In this document: piece by piece, positions 57,332 through 64,000 of the stretch
How the letters are laid out: every line of letters begins with the position of its first letter
Numbering within the stretch: position 1 is the first letter of the stretch
Assembly (NCBI RefSeq): GCF_006542395.2
Contig: NZ_CP038231.1
Span: 1,178,001-1,242,000, forward strand
Length of the DNA stretch: 64,000 nucleotides
Reading direction: 5' to 3'
Source of the DNA: Formicincola oecophyllae
GTDB taxonomy: Bacteria; Pseudomonadota; Alphaproteobacteria; Acetobacterales; Acetobacteraceae
Made by a program: the position numbers and the translations under genes
Notes under the pieces: generated by a model
Told to the model about the DNA's origin: nothing
Seen by the model: only the letters and a program-made list of their open reading frames with translations
Databases searched by the model: none

Positions 57332-58105
57332 TTAAAGGCGGGTAGGCGATGCTGTTTTAGGAAGGACTTCCCCTGCGCTTGTTCCAGAAGGGAGTTTTGC
57401 TGGGGCTGGCGTTTTAGCACTGTAACGGCAAAAGCGGGCCACAGGGCACTGCCAGCATTCAGGCGTGCGCGCCTTGCACGTGTAGCGTCCATGAAGAAGC
57501 AATTGATGGTGCGCATCACGCAAATGGTGTTCTGGCAAACGTGCCAAAAGCCCTTGCTCTACGTCATCAACTGTGTTGCCGGGAGCCAGACCGGTTCTGT
57601 TGGCGACACGGAAAATATGAGTGTCTACCCCCATGGTTAAATGACCAAAACCTGTGTTGAGAACCACATTGGCGGTTTTACGCCCTACCCCTGGCAAGGC
57701 TTCAAGGGCTTTGCGGTCCTCAGGAACCTGGCCGCCGTGTTTCTCCAACAGCTGGGCAGAAAGGGCCGCCAGGTTGCGGGCTTTGCCACGCCACAAACCA
57801 ATGGAGCGAATGAAGGGCCCTATGCCCTCCTCACCCAGCGCAACCATGGCTTCTGGGGTAGGGGCGGCTTTGAAGAGCGCAGGCGTGGCCGCATTGACGG
57901 ACTTGTCCGTGGCCTGCGCTGAAAGCACCACACTCACCAGAAGTTCGAACAGATTGGCGTAGACTAGTTCGGTTGTTGGGTTGGGCCGCAAAGCGCACAG
58001 GGTGTCCATGAAGGGCTCAACCTGTTCAAGGGGCATGGTCGGTGTAGCTGCCCTTGAAGCTGGCAGCTTGCCTGAAGGGTGTTGTGGGCTGACTGACACA
58101 GTCAT
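57332..58105 (-). CDS. nth: Endonuclease III
   Basis: A DNA glycosylase and AP lyase for oxidised pyrimidines. It has 257 residues. The helix-hairpin-helix LPGVGRKTANVVLN carries the catalytic Lys, and GVDTHIFRVANR the catalytic Asp. The 4Fe-4S cluster motif is CKARTPECWQCPVARFC, with spacing Cys-x6-Cys-x2-Cys-x5-Cys. Its ATG overlaps the stop of the preceding exported-protein gene by 4 bp, so the two are co-transcribed. It is convergent with comEC. Confidence 0.96.
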   Translation of the reverse strand: MTVSVSPQHPSGKLPASRAATPTMPLEQVEPFMDTLCALRPNPTTELVYANLFELLVSVVLSAQATDKSVNAATPALFKAAPTPEAMVALGEEGIGPFIRSIGLWRGKARNLAALSAQLLEKHGGQVPEDRKALEALPGVGRKTANVVLNTGFGHLTMGVDTHIFRVANRTGLAPGNTVDDVEQGLLARLPEHHLRDAHHQLLLHGRYTCKARTPECWQCPVARFCRYSAKTPAPAKLPSGTSAGEVLPKTASPTRL

Positions 58106-58806
58106 CGTGTGGGTTTGGGGGCAATGGCCTGTTGAAGGGTGCCAACGCAGCGTTCATAGGCAGGCCAGGCCGCTTGCAGGCCATTCACATCCACCGTGCG
58201 AGGTTTTGAGGTTAGGTTGTTATCCGTCAAAATGGTCACTTCAAAAGGCGTTGTGATGGGCACATCTACATTGGCGGGCATTTCAGGTGGCTTTTTGCCT
58301 TTGGGGTCAATGTATTGGGGCACAACACCAGTGCGCAGGTAAAGGCTGAGCTGCTCTTCAGCAGAGGGGGTGAGGGTGGCCGTCACGGTGGCGCGGTCGC
58401 CAGCCTGCACAGGATAGTACAGGTGCTGTGTTGGCCCATGGCTGATGAGCAGGCTGGCCCCTTGGCTAGGTTTGAGGTGCCATTGAGGGCTGGCGCTGCG
58501 TAATGAGTGAACAAGCTTACCTTGGTAAAGGCCCGTTCGGAAAATCAGTGCTTCGCCATGGGTCGTCAACGCGCACCAGCTAATTGGTTGGGCCGCAGTG
58601 CCCCCATGCAGCACTGCCCAGTTCAGGCCATCATAATCCACGCCCACACCAGAAGGTAGGGAACTTTGGGCATGGGCTATCCCAGGTGCCATAGCAGCCA
58701 AGGCTGTTGTGAGGAAACCCAGCGTTAGCCAGCCTTTCAGGGCTTTTCCTTGATGAACGCTGCTTTTCTGTGCCTTATCGGCCACAACACCAACTTTTCC
58801 GTGCAT
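58102..58806 (-). CDS. Exported protein of unknown function, coupled to nth
   Basis: The family is not recognised. It has 234 residues from ATG 58806 (a GTG one codon earlier is possible). A signal peptide with core LTLGFLTTALAAMAPG ends at AHA-QS near residue 47. The mature part is strand-rich, with VDYDGLNWAVLHGG, ALIFRTGLYQGKLVHSL, LLISHGPTQHLYYPVQAGDRATVTATLTP and a C-terminal segment with a second cysteine (YERCVGTL). It is likely periplasmic. Coupling with nth through ATGA need not mean a shared function. Confidence 0.75.
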   Translation of the reverse strand: MHGKVGVVADKAQKSSVHQGKALKGWLTLGFLTTALAAMAPGIAHAQSSLPSGVGVDYDGLNWAVLHGGTAAQPISWCALTTHGEALIFRTGLYQGKLVHSLRSASPQWHLKPSQGASLLISHGPTQHLYYPVQAGDRATVTATLTPSAEEQLSLYLRTGVVPQYIDPKGKKPPEMPANVDVPITTPFEVTILTDNNLTSKPRTVDVNGLQAAWPAYERCVGTLQQAIAPKPTR

Positions 58807-59155
58807 CACCTGAACCTGACTTGAAAATGGGGACAGAGGGAATGTGTAAGGATTTCACCGTGGGGACAAGGGCCGTGAAAAGATAATAAGCCTGTTTTCC
58901 CTGCCTTCTCACCACTTCATGATTGGTGGGCGATGGAAAGGGTAGGGCCGTAGGTTGTCAAAGCAAGGGGCTGCACAGGTTTTTAACAACCTTAACGCCA
59001 TCTGGTGCTGGCGTTAAGGTCATTTATATATGAACCAATATATATGAACCAACTGACGATTCTGGGAAACATGCCCCCTGCAAGACCTTGTTTAAGGCCG
59101 CCTGGCTTGAGAAGGCGTGTCGTCCCCTGATGCTTAAACCCTGAGGAGCACCGTT
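58807..59155. other. Divergent intergenic region with repeats, before yihY
   Basis: A 349-nt gap between divergent genes. It holds the inverted repeat and tandem repeat listed separately. Otherwise I see no gene; two promoters are expected. Confidence 0.5.
58989..59052. repeat. 12-bp inverted repeat followed by tandem 14-mer
   Basis: ACCTTAACGCCA (58989-59000) and its exact complement (59009-59020) flank an 8-nt loop. Four bases later a 14-mer TATATATGAACCAA occurs twice in perfect tandem (59025-59038 and 59039-59052). The AT-rich 14-mers could carry a -10 element; the inverted repeat could be an operator. The yihY start lies about 100 nt downstream. Confidence 0.8.
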
Positions 59156-60214
59156 TTGGCTGAACGCGCCCCAACTATGTTATCTGCTGCTGCGCCAGCA
59201 ACCACTCACACGGTCGCCAGCCAGCCTGCGGGTGAGGAAGGGGTGGGCAAGCTTTCCAAGCCACCACATGTCAGCGCTTTCAAGGTGATGTGGCGTGCTG
59301 TGAAAGCAGCTATGGCCGGTGGGCAAATCACACTGTGGGCAGCAGGCTGCGCTTTCTTCGCCATGCTATCGCTCTTTCCCGCCATGAGCGCCCTCATTTC
59401 CCTTTATGGTCTGGTCTTCGACCTTCACACGGTGGAGCCGCAGCTGGCCGCCTTGAAGAACCTGCTTCCTTCATCAGCCTATGACCTGATTTGCAACACC
59501 ATCCATGCCTTGGTGGAACAGCCCCATTCACAACTGACGGTGGGGCTGGTGATTTCACTTGTGGTGGCGTTGTGGTCGGCAAGTGTCAGCAGCCGTTCCA
59601 TTCTACAGGCGCTCAACATGGCTTATGACGTGAAGGAGAACAGGGGGTATTTCCACTTTCAGCTTTTGGCCTTCGCCACCACGGTCATGGGAGTGTGTGG
59701 GGCCTGCATGACGTTGGCCCTCATGGTGGCGGCCCCGGCTTTGCTAGATTGGCTGCCGCATCTTTTGGGGCAGGTAGGCCTTTCCATGAATCAGGTCCCG
59801 GCATGGGCGCAGTTCATGGTGCAGAAAAGCACCTTTTATATTTTGAAGTACCTGGCGCCAGGCTTATTGGTTCTTTACGTTTTCATATTTGTGACGTTGC
59901 TTTACCGTTACGCGCCTTGCCGTAGCAACGTTAAATGGCGCTGGATCATACCAGGTTCATTGGTGGCCACCTTGCTTTGGCTTCTCGCCTCTGACGGCTT
60001 TTCGATCTATGTCAGCCATTTCGCGAACTACAGCGCCACCTATGGGCCTCTCAGTGCAGTGGCTGCTATTATGATGTGGCTGTTCGTCAGCGCTTACGTG
60101 GTGCTGTTCGGCGCTGTGATTGATTCAGCGTTGGAACGGCGCGCTCGTGGCGCCCAAGCCAGCCGGGCTGCCCACGCCGCTACCCTGGCGGCCCAAGCGG
60201 ACAAGGCTTCCTGA
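59156..60214 (+). CDS. YihY/BrkB-family inner membrane protein
   Basis: A polytopic membrane protein of unknown molecular role (the old name RNase BN is incorrect). It has 352 residues. Helices include ITLWAAGCAFFAMLSLFPAMSALISLYG, LTVGLVISLVVALWSAS, TVMGVCGACMTLALMVAAP, LAPGLLVLYVFIFVTLLYRYAP and AVAAIMMWLFVSAYVVLFGAV. The family blocks RWRWIIPG-like WRWIIPGSL and FANYSATYGPLSAV are present. TTG at 59156 is chosen because GAGGAG lies 9 nt upstream; the next ATG (59177) has no ribosome site. Confidence 0.9.
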   Translation: MAERAPTMLSAAAPATTHTVASQPAGEEGVGKLSKPPHVSAFKVMWRAVKAAMAGGQITLWAAGCAFFAMLSLFPAMSALISLYGLVFDLHTVEPQLAALKNLLPSSAYDLICNTIHALVEQPHSQLTVGLVISLVVALWSASVSSRSILQALNMAYDVKENRGYFHFQLLAFATTVMGVCGACMTLALMVAAPALLDWLPHLLGQVGLSMNQVPAWAQFMVQKSTFYILKYLAPGLLVLYVFIFVTLLYRYAPCRSNVKWRWIIPGSLVATLLWLLASDGFSIYVSHFANYSATYGPLSAVAAIMMWLFVSAYVVLFGAVIDSALERRARGAQASRAAHAATLAAQADKAS

Positions 60215-60293
60215 AAGGCCCCTTAGTGCTGGTTGGGCACCCTAAGGCGATACGGCAGTGGCCTGTTGCGGCCACGCCAAGTGGCAGCCCCGC

Positions 60294-60887
60294 TCAGCCC
60301 CTGCGGCGGTGGTGGGCATGGCGGTGATGGGGGGTGCTGACAAGCGTCAGTTTAACTTTGGCCACGCCACGCCCCATCATGCCCAGCGGCGCTGCAGCGG
60401 CTGGGGTCAAGTCAATGATGCGTTTGCCAACATAAGGACCCCGGTCGCCAATGCACACCATGACGTTGCGGCCAGAGCGCAGCGCCGTTACCTTGACGGT
60501 GCTGCCAAATGGCAGGTGCCGATGCGCTGCCACGGGCAGGCCGCTGGCTTCACAGGCATGGCCACCAGCAATGTGTCCCTTGCCAATGCGGTACCAGCTG
60601 GCCATGCCTTTGCCAGCTTGCACTTCAGCTGTGTTCTGGTCAGCTGCGGGGGGCATGTCATTCACAGGCGGAACGTTCATCATATCATAAGCAGCCATGG
60701 ACTGAATGTCGGAAGGCTGGTTGTCGCTGGCCAGGGCTGCGTGCCCCAGCCCCACCACCAAAGCTGGTGCCACCAAGGCCCGCAGCAAACACTGCCTGAA
60801 ACGTTTGCCTGAACGTGCCTGGCCAACGTTCTGCCCTGTTTTCCTGCTTGCTGCGCAGGGGGCCGGAAGGTACGCGGGGTGGTTCAT
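60294..60887 (-). CDS. rlpA: RlpA-like septal ring lytic transglycosylase
   Basis: A double-psi beta-barrel protein acting on denuded peptidoglycan strands at the septum. It has 197 residues from ATG 60887. A signal segment (LLRALVAPALVVGLGHAALA) is followed by a Met/Pro-rich linker and the DPBB domain: GKGMASWY, HRHLPFGSTVKVTALRSGRNVMVCIGDRGPY, then RIIDLTPAAAAPLGMMGRGVAKVKL. It lacks a SPOR domain and ends in a His/Arg-rich tail. It is divergent from aroQ. Confidence 0.9.
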   Translation of the reverse strand: MNHPAYLPAPCAASRKTGQNVGQARSGKRFRQCLLRALVAPALVVGLGHAALASDNQPSDIQSMAAYDMMNVPPVNDMPPAADQNTAEVQAGKGMASWYRIGKGHIAGGHACEASGLPVAAHRHLPFGSTVKVTALRSGRNVMVCIGDRGPYVGKRIIDLTPAAAAPLGMMGRGVAKVKLTLVSTPHHRHAHHRRRG

Positions 60888-61026
60888 GGTGGTTTGTTCT
60901 CCCTGTTTCCCGGGCCAATTCATGTGGGCACCGGCAATGTTTTCCCATGGTTGGTGGTGGCGGGGCGGGTGGATGGTCCACCCTCCCTTTTCTGCTTCAT
61001 GGGAAGATGTTATCACCTTTGCCAGC

Positions 61027-61476
61027 ATGAAGCGCCCTATAATTGCGGTCCTCAACGGACCAAACCTAAATATGCTTGGTGTGCGCGAGCCTGAACACTA
61101 CGGCAGCGCCACCCTTGATGACATCGAGCAACTCTGCGCGGAAGCTGCGGAGAATGCAGGCGTTGGCCTTGATTTTCGCCAGACCAACCATGAGGGCGAG
61201 CTGGTCAGTTGGGTGCAGGAATGCCGGGGGCGCGCTTGCGGCATTGTGATTAACCCAGCTGCTTACGGTCATACCTCCATTGCTTTGCTTGATGCGCTTC
61301 TTGCTGTTGGGTTGCCAGTTGTGGAAGTGCATCTGTCCAACATACACCGCCGGGAGCCGTTCAGACGGCAGACCTATGTGTCGCAGGCAGCCCGTGGGGT
61401 CATTTGCGGCCTGGGCGCCCGTGGCTACGCACACGCCATCCAGGCACTTGCAGATATGATTGAGGATGAAAAATGA
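61027..61476 (+). CDS. aroQ: 3-dehydroquinate dehydratase, type II
   Basis: Third enzyme of the shikimate pathway. It has 149 residues. IAVLNGPNLNMLGVREPEHYG carries the catalytic tyrosine and Asn, QTNHEGELVSWVQ follows, and INPAAYGHTSIALLDAL and EVHLSNIHRREPFR complete the active site. The ATG at 61027 fits the family start although its ribosome site is weak. It overlaps accB by 4 bp in the usual alphaproteobacterial aroQ-accB-accC operon. Confidence 0.96.
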   Translation: MKRPIIAVLNGPNLNMLGVREPEHYGSATLDDIEQLCAEAAENAGVGLDFRQTNHEGELVSWVQECRGRACGIVINPAAYGHTSIALLDALLAVGLPVVEVHLSNIHRREPFRRQTYVSQAARGVICGLGARGYAHAIQALADMIEDEK

Positions 61477-61919
61477 GCAAAATGCTCGTGGACAGGGAGG
61501 CCCTCCGGGCGCTTGCCGACATTTTGGCTGAGACTGGCTTGACGGAGATTGAGCTGGCTGAAGGCGAAAACCGCATTCGCGTTGTGCGTGCGCCTGCGCC
61601 AGTCGCCCCCCAGCCAGCCACAGTGACTGTGCCAGCTGCAGTGCAGCAGGTGCCTGCTGCCCCTGCCAGCAACGAGGATGAACACCCCGGCATCGTGCCA
61701 AGTCCTATGGTGGGGGTGGCCTACCTGACACCAGACCCTGCCTCCCCTCCTTTTGTGCAGGATGGCGCCATGGTGCGTGAAGGTGACACCATCATGCTGG
61801 TGGAAGCCATGAAAACCTTCAATCAAATCAAGGCCCCACGCTCTGGCAAGTTCGTGCGTTACCTTGTGACTTCTGGCGAGCCTGTCGAGTTTGGCGCGCC
61901 GCTAGCGATTATCGAGTAA
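61473..61919 (+). CDS. accB: Biotin carboxyl carrier protein of acetyl-CoA carboxylase
   Basis: Carries carboxy-biotin between AccC and AccAD in fatty acid synthesis. It has 148 residues. An N-terminal helical part (LADILAETGLTEIELAEGENRIRVVR) and a Pro/Ala linker lead to the biotinyl domain with VEAMKTFNQIKAPRSG, where the Lys is biotinylated. It starts inside the aroQ stop (ATGA). Confidence 0.96.
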   Translation: MSKMLVDREALRALADILAETGLTEIELAEGENRIRVVRAPAPVAPQPATVTVPAAVQQVPAAPASNEDEHPGIVPSPMVGVAYLTPDPASPPFVQDGAMVREGDTIMLVEAMKTFNQIKAPRSGKFVRYLVTSGEPVEFGAPLAIIE

Positions 61920-62043
61920 GTTCATCGCGTAAGTCGCCTGTCCGCCTGCCCCACTCCAGATGTGGGCAGGAGGGGCACAGGCCCCGTTGCATGGCTGTGC
62001 CGGTATGGCCCGCCGTACCCTATTTTCTCAAAGGGCGTTTCCC

Positions 62044-63408
62044 GTGTTCTCCAAAATCCTGATTGCCAACCGAGGCGAGATCGCCCTGCGCATTTTACGC
62101 GCCTGCCGGGAGATGGGCATTAAAACTGTGGCGGTCCACTCCACAGCGGATGCGGATGCCATGCATGTGCGCCTGGCTGATGAAGCCGTGTGCATCGGCC
62201 CTCCTGCTGCCCGCGACTCCTACCTCAACGTGCCTGCGCTGCTTTCAGCTGCCACCATCTCTGGTGCTGAGGCCATCCACCCTGGCTATGGTTTCCTTTC
62301 TGAGAATGCTGACTTCGCCGAGACAGTCGAAGCCCACGGCCTGACCTTCATTGGGCCAACAGCGGAACACATCAGGCTAATGGGCGACAAAATCAGCGCC
62401 AAGGCCGTCATGACTGATTTGGGCATTCCCCTGGTGCCTGGCTCTGATGGGGAGCTGACCAACCTTGAGGAGGCCCATGAGGTCGCAGCCCGCATCGGTT
62501 ACCCGGTTCTGGTCAAGGCCTCCGCCGGGGGCGGTGGACGTGGCATGAAGGTTGCCCAAAATGCTGATGAGCTGGGCGAGGCCTGGCGCATTGCCAGGAC
62601 AGAGGCCAAAGCGGCCTTCGGCAATGATGCGGTTTATCTGGAAAAATACCTCGACAACCCCCGCCATGTTGAATTTCAAATCATGGGGGATTCGTTTAAG
62701 AATGTTGTCCATTTTGGCGAGCGCGACTGCTCCCTTCAACGCCGCCACCAGAAGCTGCTGGAGGAGGCAGGCTCACCAGTGATTTCCGCTGAGGAGCGCG
62801 ACCGCATGGGTGCTGTCGTCACATCCGCGCTCAGCCGCCTGGGTTACCGCAATGCCGGCACGCTGGAATTCCTCTATCAGGATGGGCAGTTCTGCTTCAT
62901 TGAAATGAACACGCGCCTGCAGGTGGAACACCCGGTGACGGAAATGGTTTGCGGCGTTGACCTGGTCAAGGAGCAAATCCGCGTTGCTGCAGGAGAAAGG
63001 CTCTCCATGCGCCAGGAGGATGTGCGCTTCACAGGTCATGCCATTGAATGCCGCATCAATGCTGAAAGCCCCGACACCTTCATTCCGTGCCCTGGGCAGA
63101 TCACTGTGTTTCATGCCCCAGGGGGCCCTGGGGTGCGCACGGACAGTGCCTTATATGCAGGCTACAAAGTGCCTCCTTACTACGACAGCATGATTGCCAA
63201 GCTCATCGTTCATGCGCCAACGCGCGCTGAAGCCATCGCACGCATGAAAAGGGCGCTTGAGGAATGCGTTGTGGACGGCGTTCAGACTGTTATTCCCCTT
63301 CACCAGAAAATCCTCTCAGCGCCTGAATTCGTCAAGGGCGACTACACCATTCATTGGCTGGAGGAATTTGTGGAGCGCCAGAAGGAAGCGGCCGCCAGCC
63401 GTAAGTAA
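62044..63408 (+). CDS. accC: Biotin carboxylase of acetyl-CoA carboxylase
   Basis: Carboxylates biotin on AccB using ATP and bicarbonate. It has 454 residues from GTG 62044. [19 protein letters not shown] opens the N-domain. [12 protein letters not shown] is the ATP-grasp glycine loop, [22 protein letters not shown] follows, and [18 protein letters not shown] carries catalytic residues. An ATG 13 codons earlier (62005) exists, but homology and an AAAGGG about 8 nt upstream favour the GTG. It follows accB after 124 nt. Confidence 0.95.
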   Translation: MFSKILIANRGEIALRILRACREMGIKTVAVHSTADADAMHVRLADEAVCIGPPAARDSYLNVPALLSAATISGAEAIHPGYGFLSENADFAETVEAHGLTFIGPTAEHIRLMGDKISAKAVMTDLGIPLVPGSDGELTNLEEAHEVAARIGYPVLVKASAGGGGRGMKVAQNADELGEAWRIARTEAKAAFGNDAVYLEKYLDNPRHVEFQIMGDSFKNVVHFGERDCSLQRRHQKLLEEAGSPVISAEERDRMGAVVTSALSRLGYRNAGTLEFLYQDGQFCFIEMNTRLQVEHPVTEMVCGVDLVKEQIRVAAGERLSMRQEDVRFTGHAIECRINAESPDTFIPCPGQITVFHAPGGPGVRTDSALYAGYKVPPYYDSMIAKLIVHAPTRAEAIARMKRALEECVVDGVQTVIPLHQKILSAPEFVKGDYTIHWLEEFVERQKEAAASRK

Positions 63409-63417
63409 GGCCTGGTT

Positions 63418-63438
63418 CCAGCGCTGCGTTAGCGCTGG
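63418..63438. terminator. Hairpin between accC and ccmB
   Basis: CCAGCGCT and AGCGCTGG form a perfect 8-bp stem around GCGTT, 9 nt after accC and overlapping the ccmB stop. It has no T-run, so it is a weak candidate for ending convergent transcripts. Confidence 0.45.
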
Positions 63439-64000
63439 GCAGCGGCGTGGCGCAACCCCCAGCAGGCTAGGGCCGCCATGGGGCCAGCCATCCCCCCAAC
63501 CAATCCAGCCAAACACCATAGTAAAGTTGTGTTGGTTGGCTGCACCATGGCTTGGGCACTGACTATAAGCACAGGGGCGACAAGGGGCCCAAGCAGAAGG
63601 GCCATGCGGTAGGGGCTGCCTCGGCTGCCCAAAAGCCAGCTTCCCAACCCATGGCTTGCTGACAGCAACCCACAGAACGTCAGGGCGCTGACCAGCATGG
63701 CATGGGTCCACTGGTTTGGCGGTACATCATAGAGGATGGCCAGCAAAGCCGTAGCTCCCACCATGGGGGCCCCCTCCCCTGCCCCAGCGGATAAGGCACG
63801 CTGAAGCACAAGGGCCCAGGGGCTGGCACTTTGGCTTAACCACAAATCCAGGCGCCCACTACGATAATCATCGCCCCAAGGGTCTGATTGGGCCAGGAAG
63901 CAGGCCAGCGCCTGGCATGTGGTTAGCACGCCGCCAGCCATGTGGGGCAGTTGGGCGGTGGTTGCAAAGCCTAAAGGGAACAGCCCCGCCACCAACAGGT
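63429..64000 (-). CDS. ccmB: Heme exporter protein CcmB (partial, 5' end outside window)
   Basis: The membrane subunit of the CcmABCD transporter for cytochrome c maturation. About 190 C-terminal residues are visible. LFPLGFATTAQLPHMAGGVL, then a loop DDYRSGRLDLWLSQSASPWALVLQRALS and four or more hydrophobic segments (ALLLGPLVAPVLIVSAQAMV, LLWCLAGLVGGMAGPMAALACWG) match the family order. The protein normally has about 220 residues, so only a short N-terminal part is missing beyond the right edge. Confidence 0.85.
   Translation of the reverse strand, partial: LLVAGLFPLGFATTAQLPHMAGGVLTTCQALACFLAQSDPWGDDYRSGRLDLWLSQSASPWALVLQRALSAGAGEGAPMVGATALLAILYDVPPNQWTHAMLVSALTFCGLLSASHGLGSWLLGSRGSPYRMALLLGPLVAPVLIVSAQAMVQPTNTTLLWCLAGLVGGMAGPMAALACWGLRHAAAQR

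Overview
The window is a densely packed, high-GC (roughly upper-50s percent by eye) stretch of an alphaproteobacterial chromosome, most likely from Acetobacteraceae (acetic acid bacteria). The evidence is the cell-cycle regulator GcrA, AddAB instead of RecBCD, an RpoH with an intact RpoH box, a single-cysteine DksA of the alphaproteobacterial kind, hopanoid genes hpnH/I/J/K/M, and alphaproteobacterial neighbourhoods such as aroQ-accB-accC, rluD next to rpoH, and gltX next to comEC. A small-genome, insect- or nectar-associated genus (for example the Bombella/Saccharibacter group) is a guess from compactness and composition. No insertion sequence, prophage, rRNA operon or CRISPR array was seen.

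Layout, left to right. typA (BipA) ends in a double hairpin. A TPP riboswitch leads into an overlapping thiamine operon, thiC-thiO-thiS-thiG-thiE-thiF-thiD, which covers the pyrimidine branch (ThiC, ThiD), the thiazole branch (ThiO, ThiS, ThiG, ThiF with a fused rhodanese-like tail) and the joining step (ThiE). A ferredoxin-NADP reductase converges on it. Next come tsaE-addB-addA, trxA, rnd and gcrA. A bactofilin and a PfkB adenosine-type kinase are followed by the hopanoid side-chain block hpnM-hpnI-hpnJ-hpnK (minus strand), divergent from hpnH (plus strand). A CorC-type CBS membrane protein, dksA, tRNA-Thr, a small lipoprotein and gap-pgk follow.

From about 34 to 44.7 kb lie rpoH, rluD, a small membrane protein, rlmB, tRNA-Tyr, an aquaporin-like channel with altered NPA motifs, parE, two exported proteins of unknown function and an OmpA-family protein. 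A long minus-strand run (transcribed gltX to topA) holds gltX-pyrB-pyrC-like-plsY-dprA-topA. Its first four genes join through 4-bp ATGA overlaps, and the dihydroorotase-like gene has lost its metal ligands.

Between gltX and comEC lies the one clearly foreign-looking segment. It is an AT-rich stretch of about 0.8 kb followed by a gene for a DUF1796-like putative cysteine peptidase, which appears to be frameshifted near its 5' end. The right end holds comEC, nth, an exported protein, a YihY membrane protein behind an intergenic inverted repeat and tandem repeat, rlpA, aroQ-accB-accC, and the 3' part of ccmB running off the edge.

Most of the window is core housekeeping. The points most worth checking are the AT-rich DUF1796 insert, the aquaporin-like protein with NPS and NFT motifs, the partly duplicated GAPDH N-terminus, the Lys/Ala/Thr-rich tails shared by GcrA, RpoH and TopA, the zinc-less ThiF-rhodanese fusion, and the leader ORF placed directly behind the TPP riboswitch.
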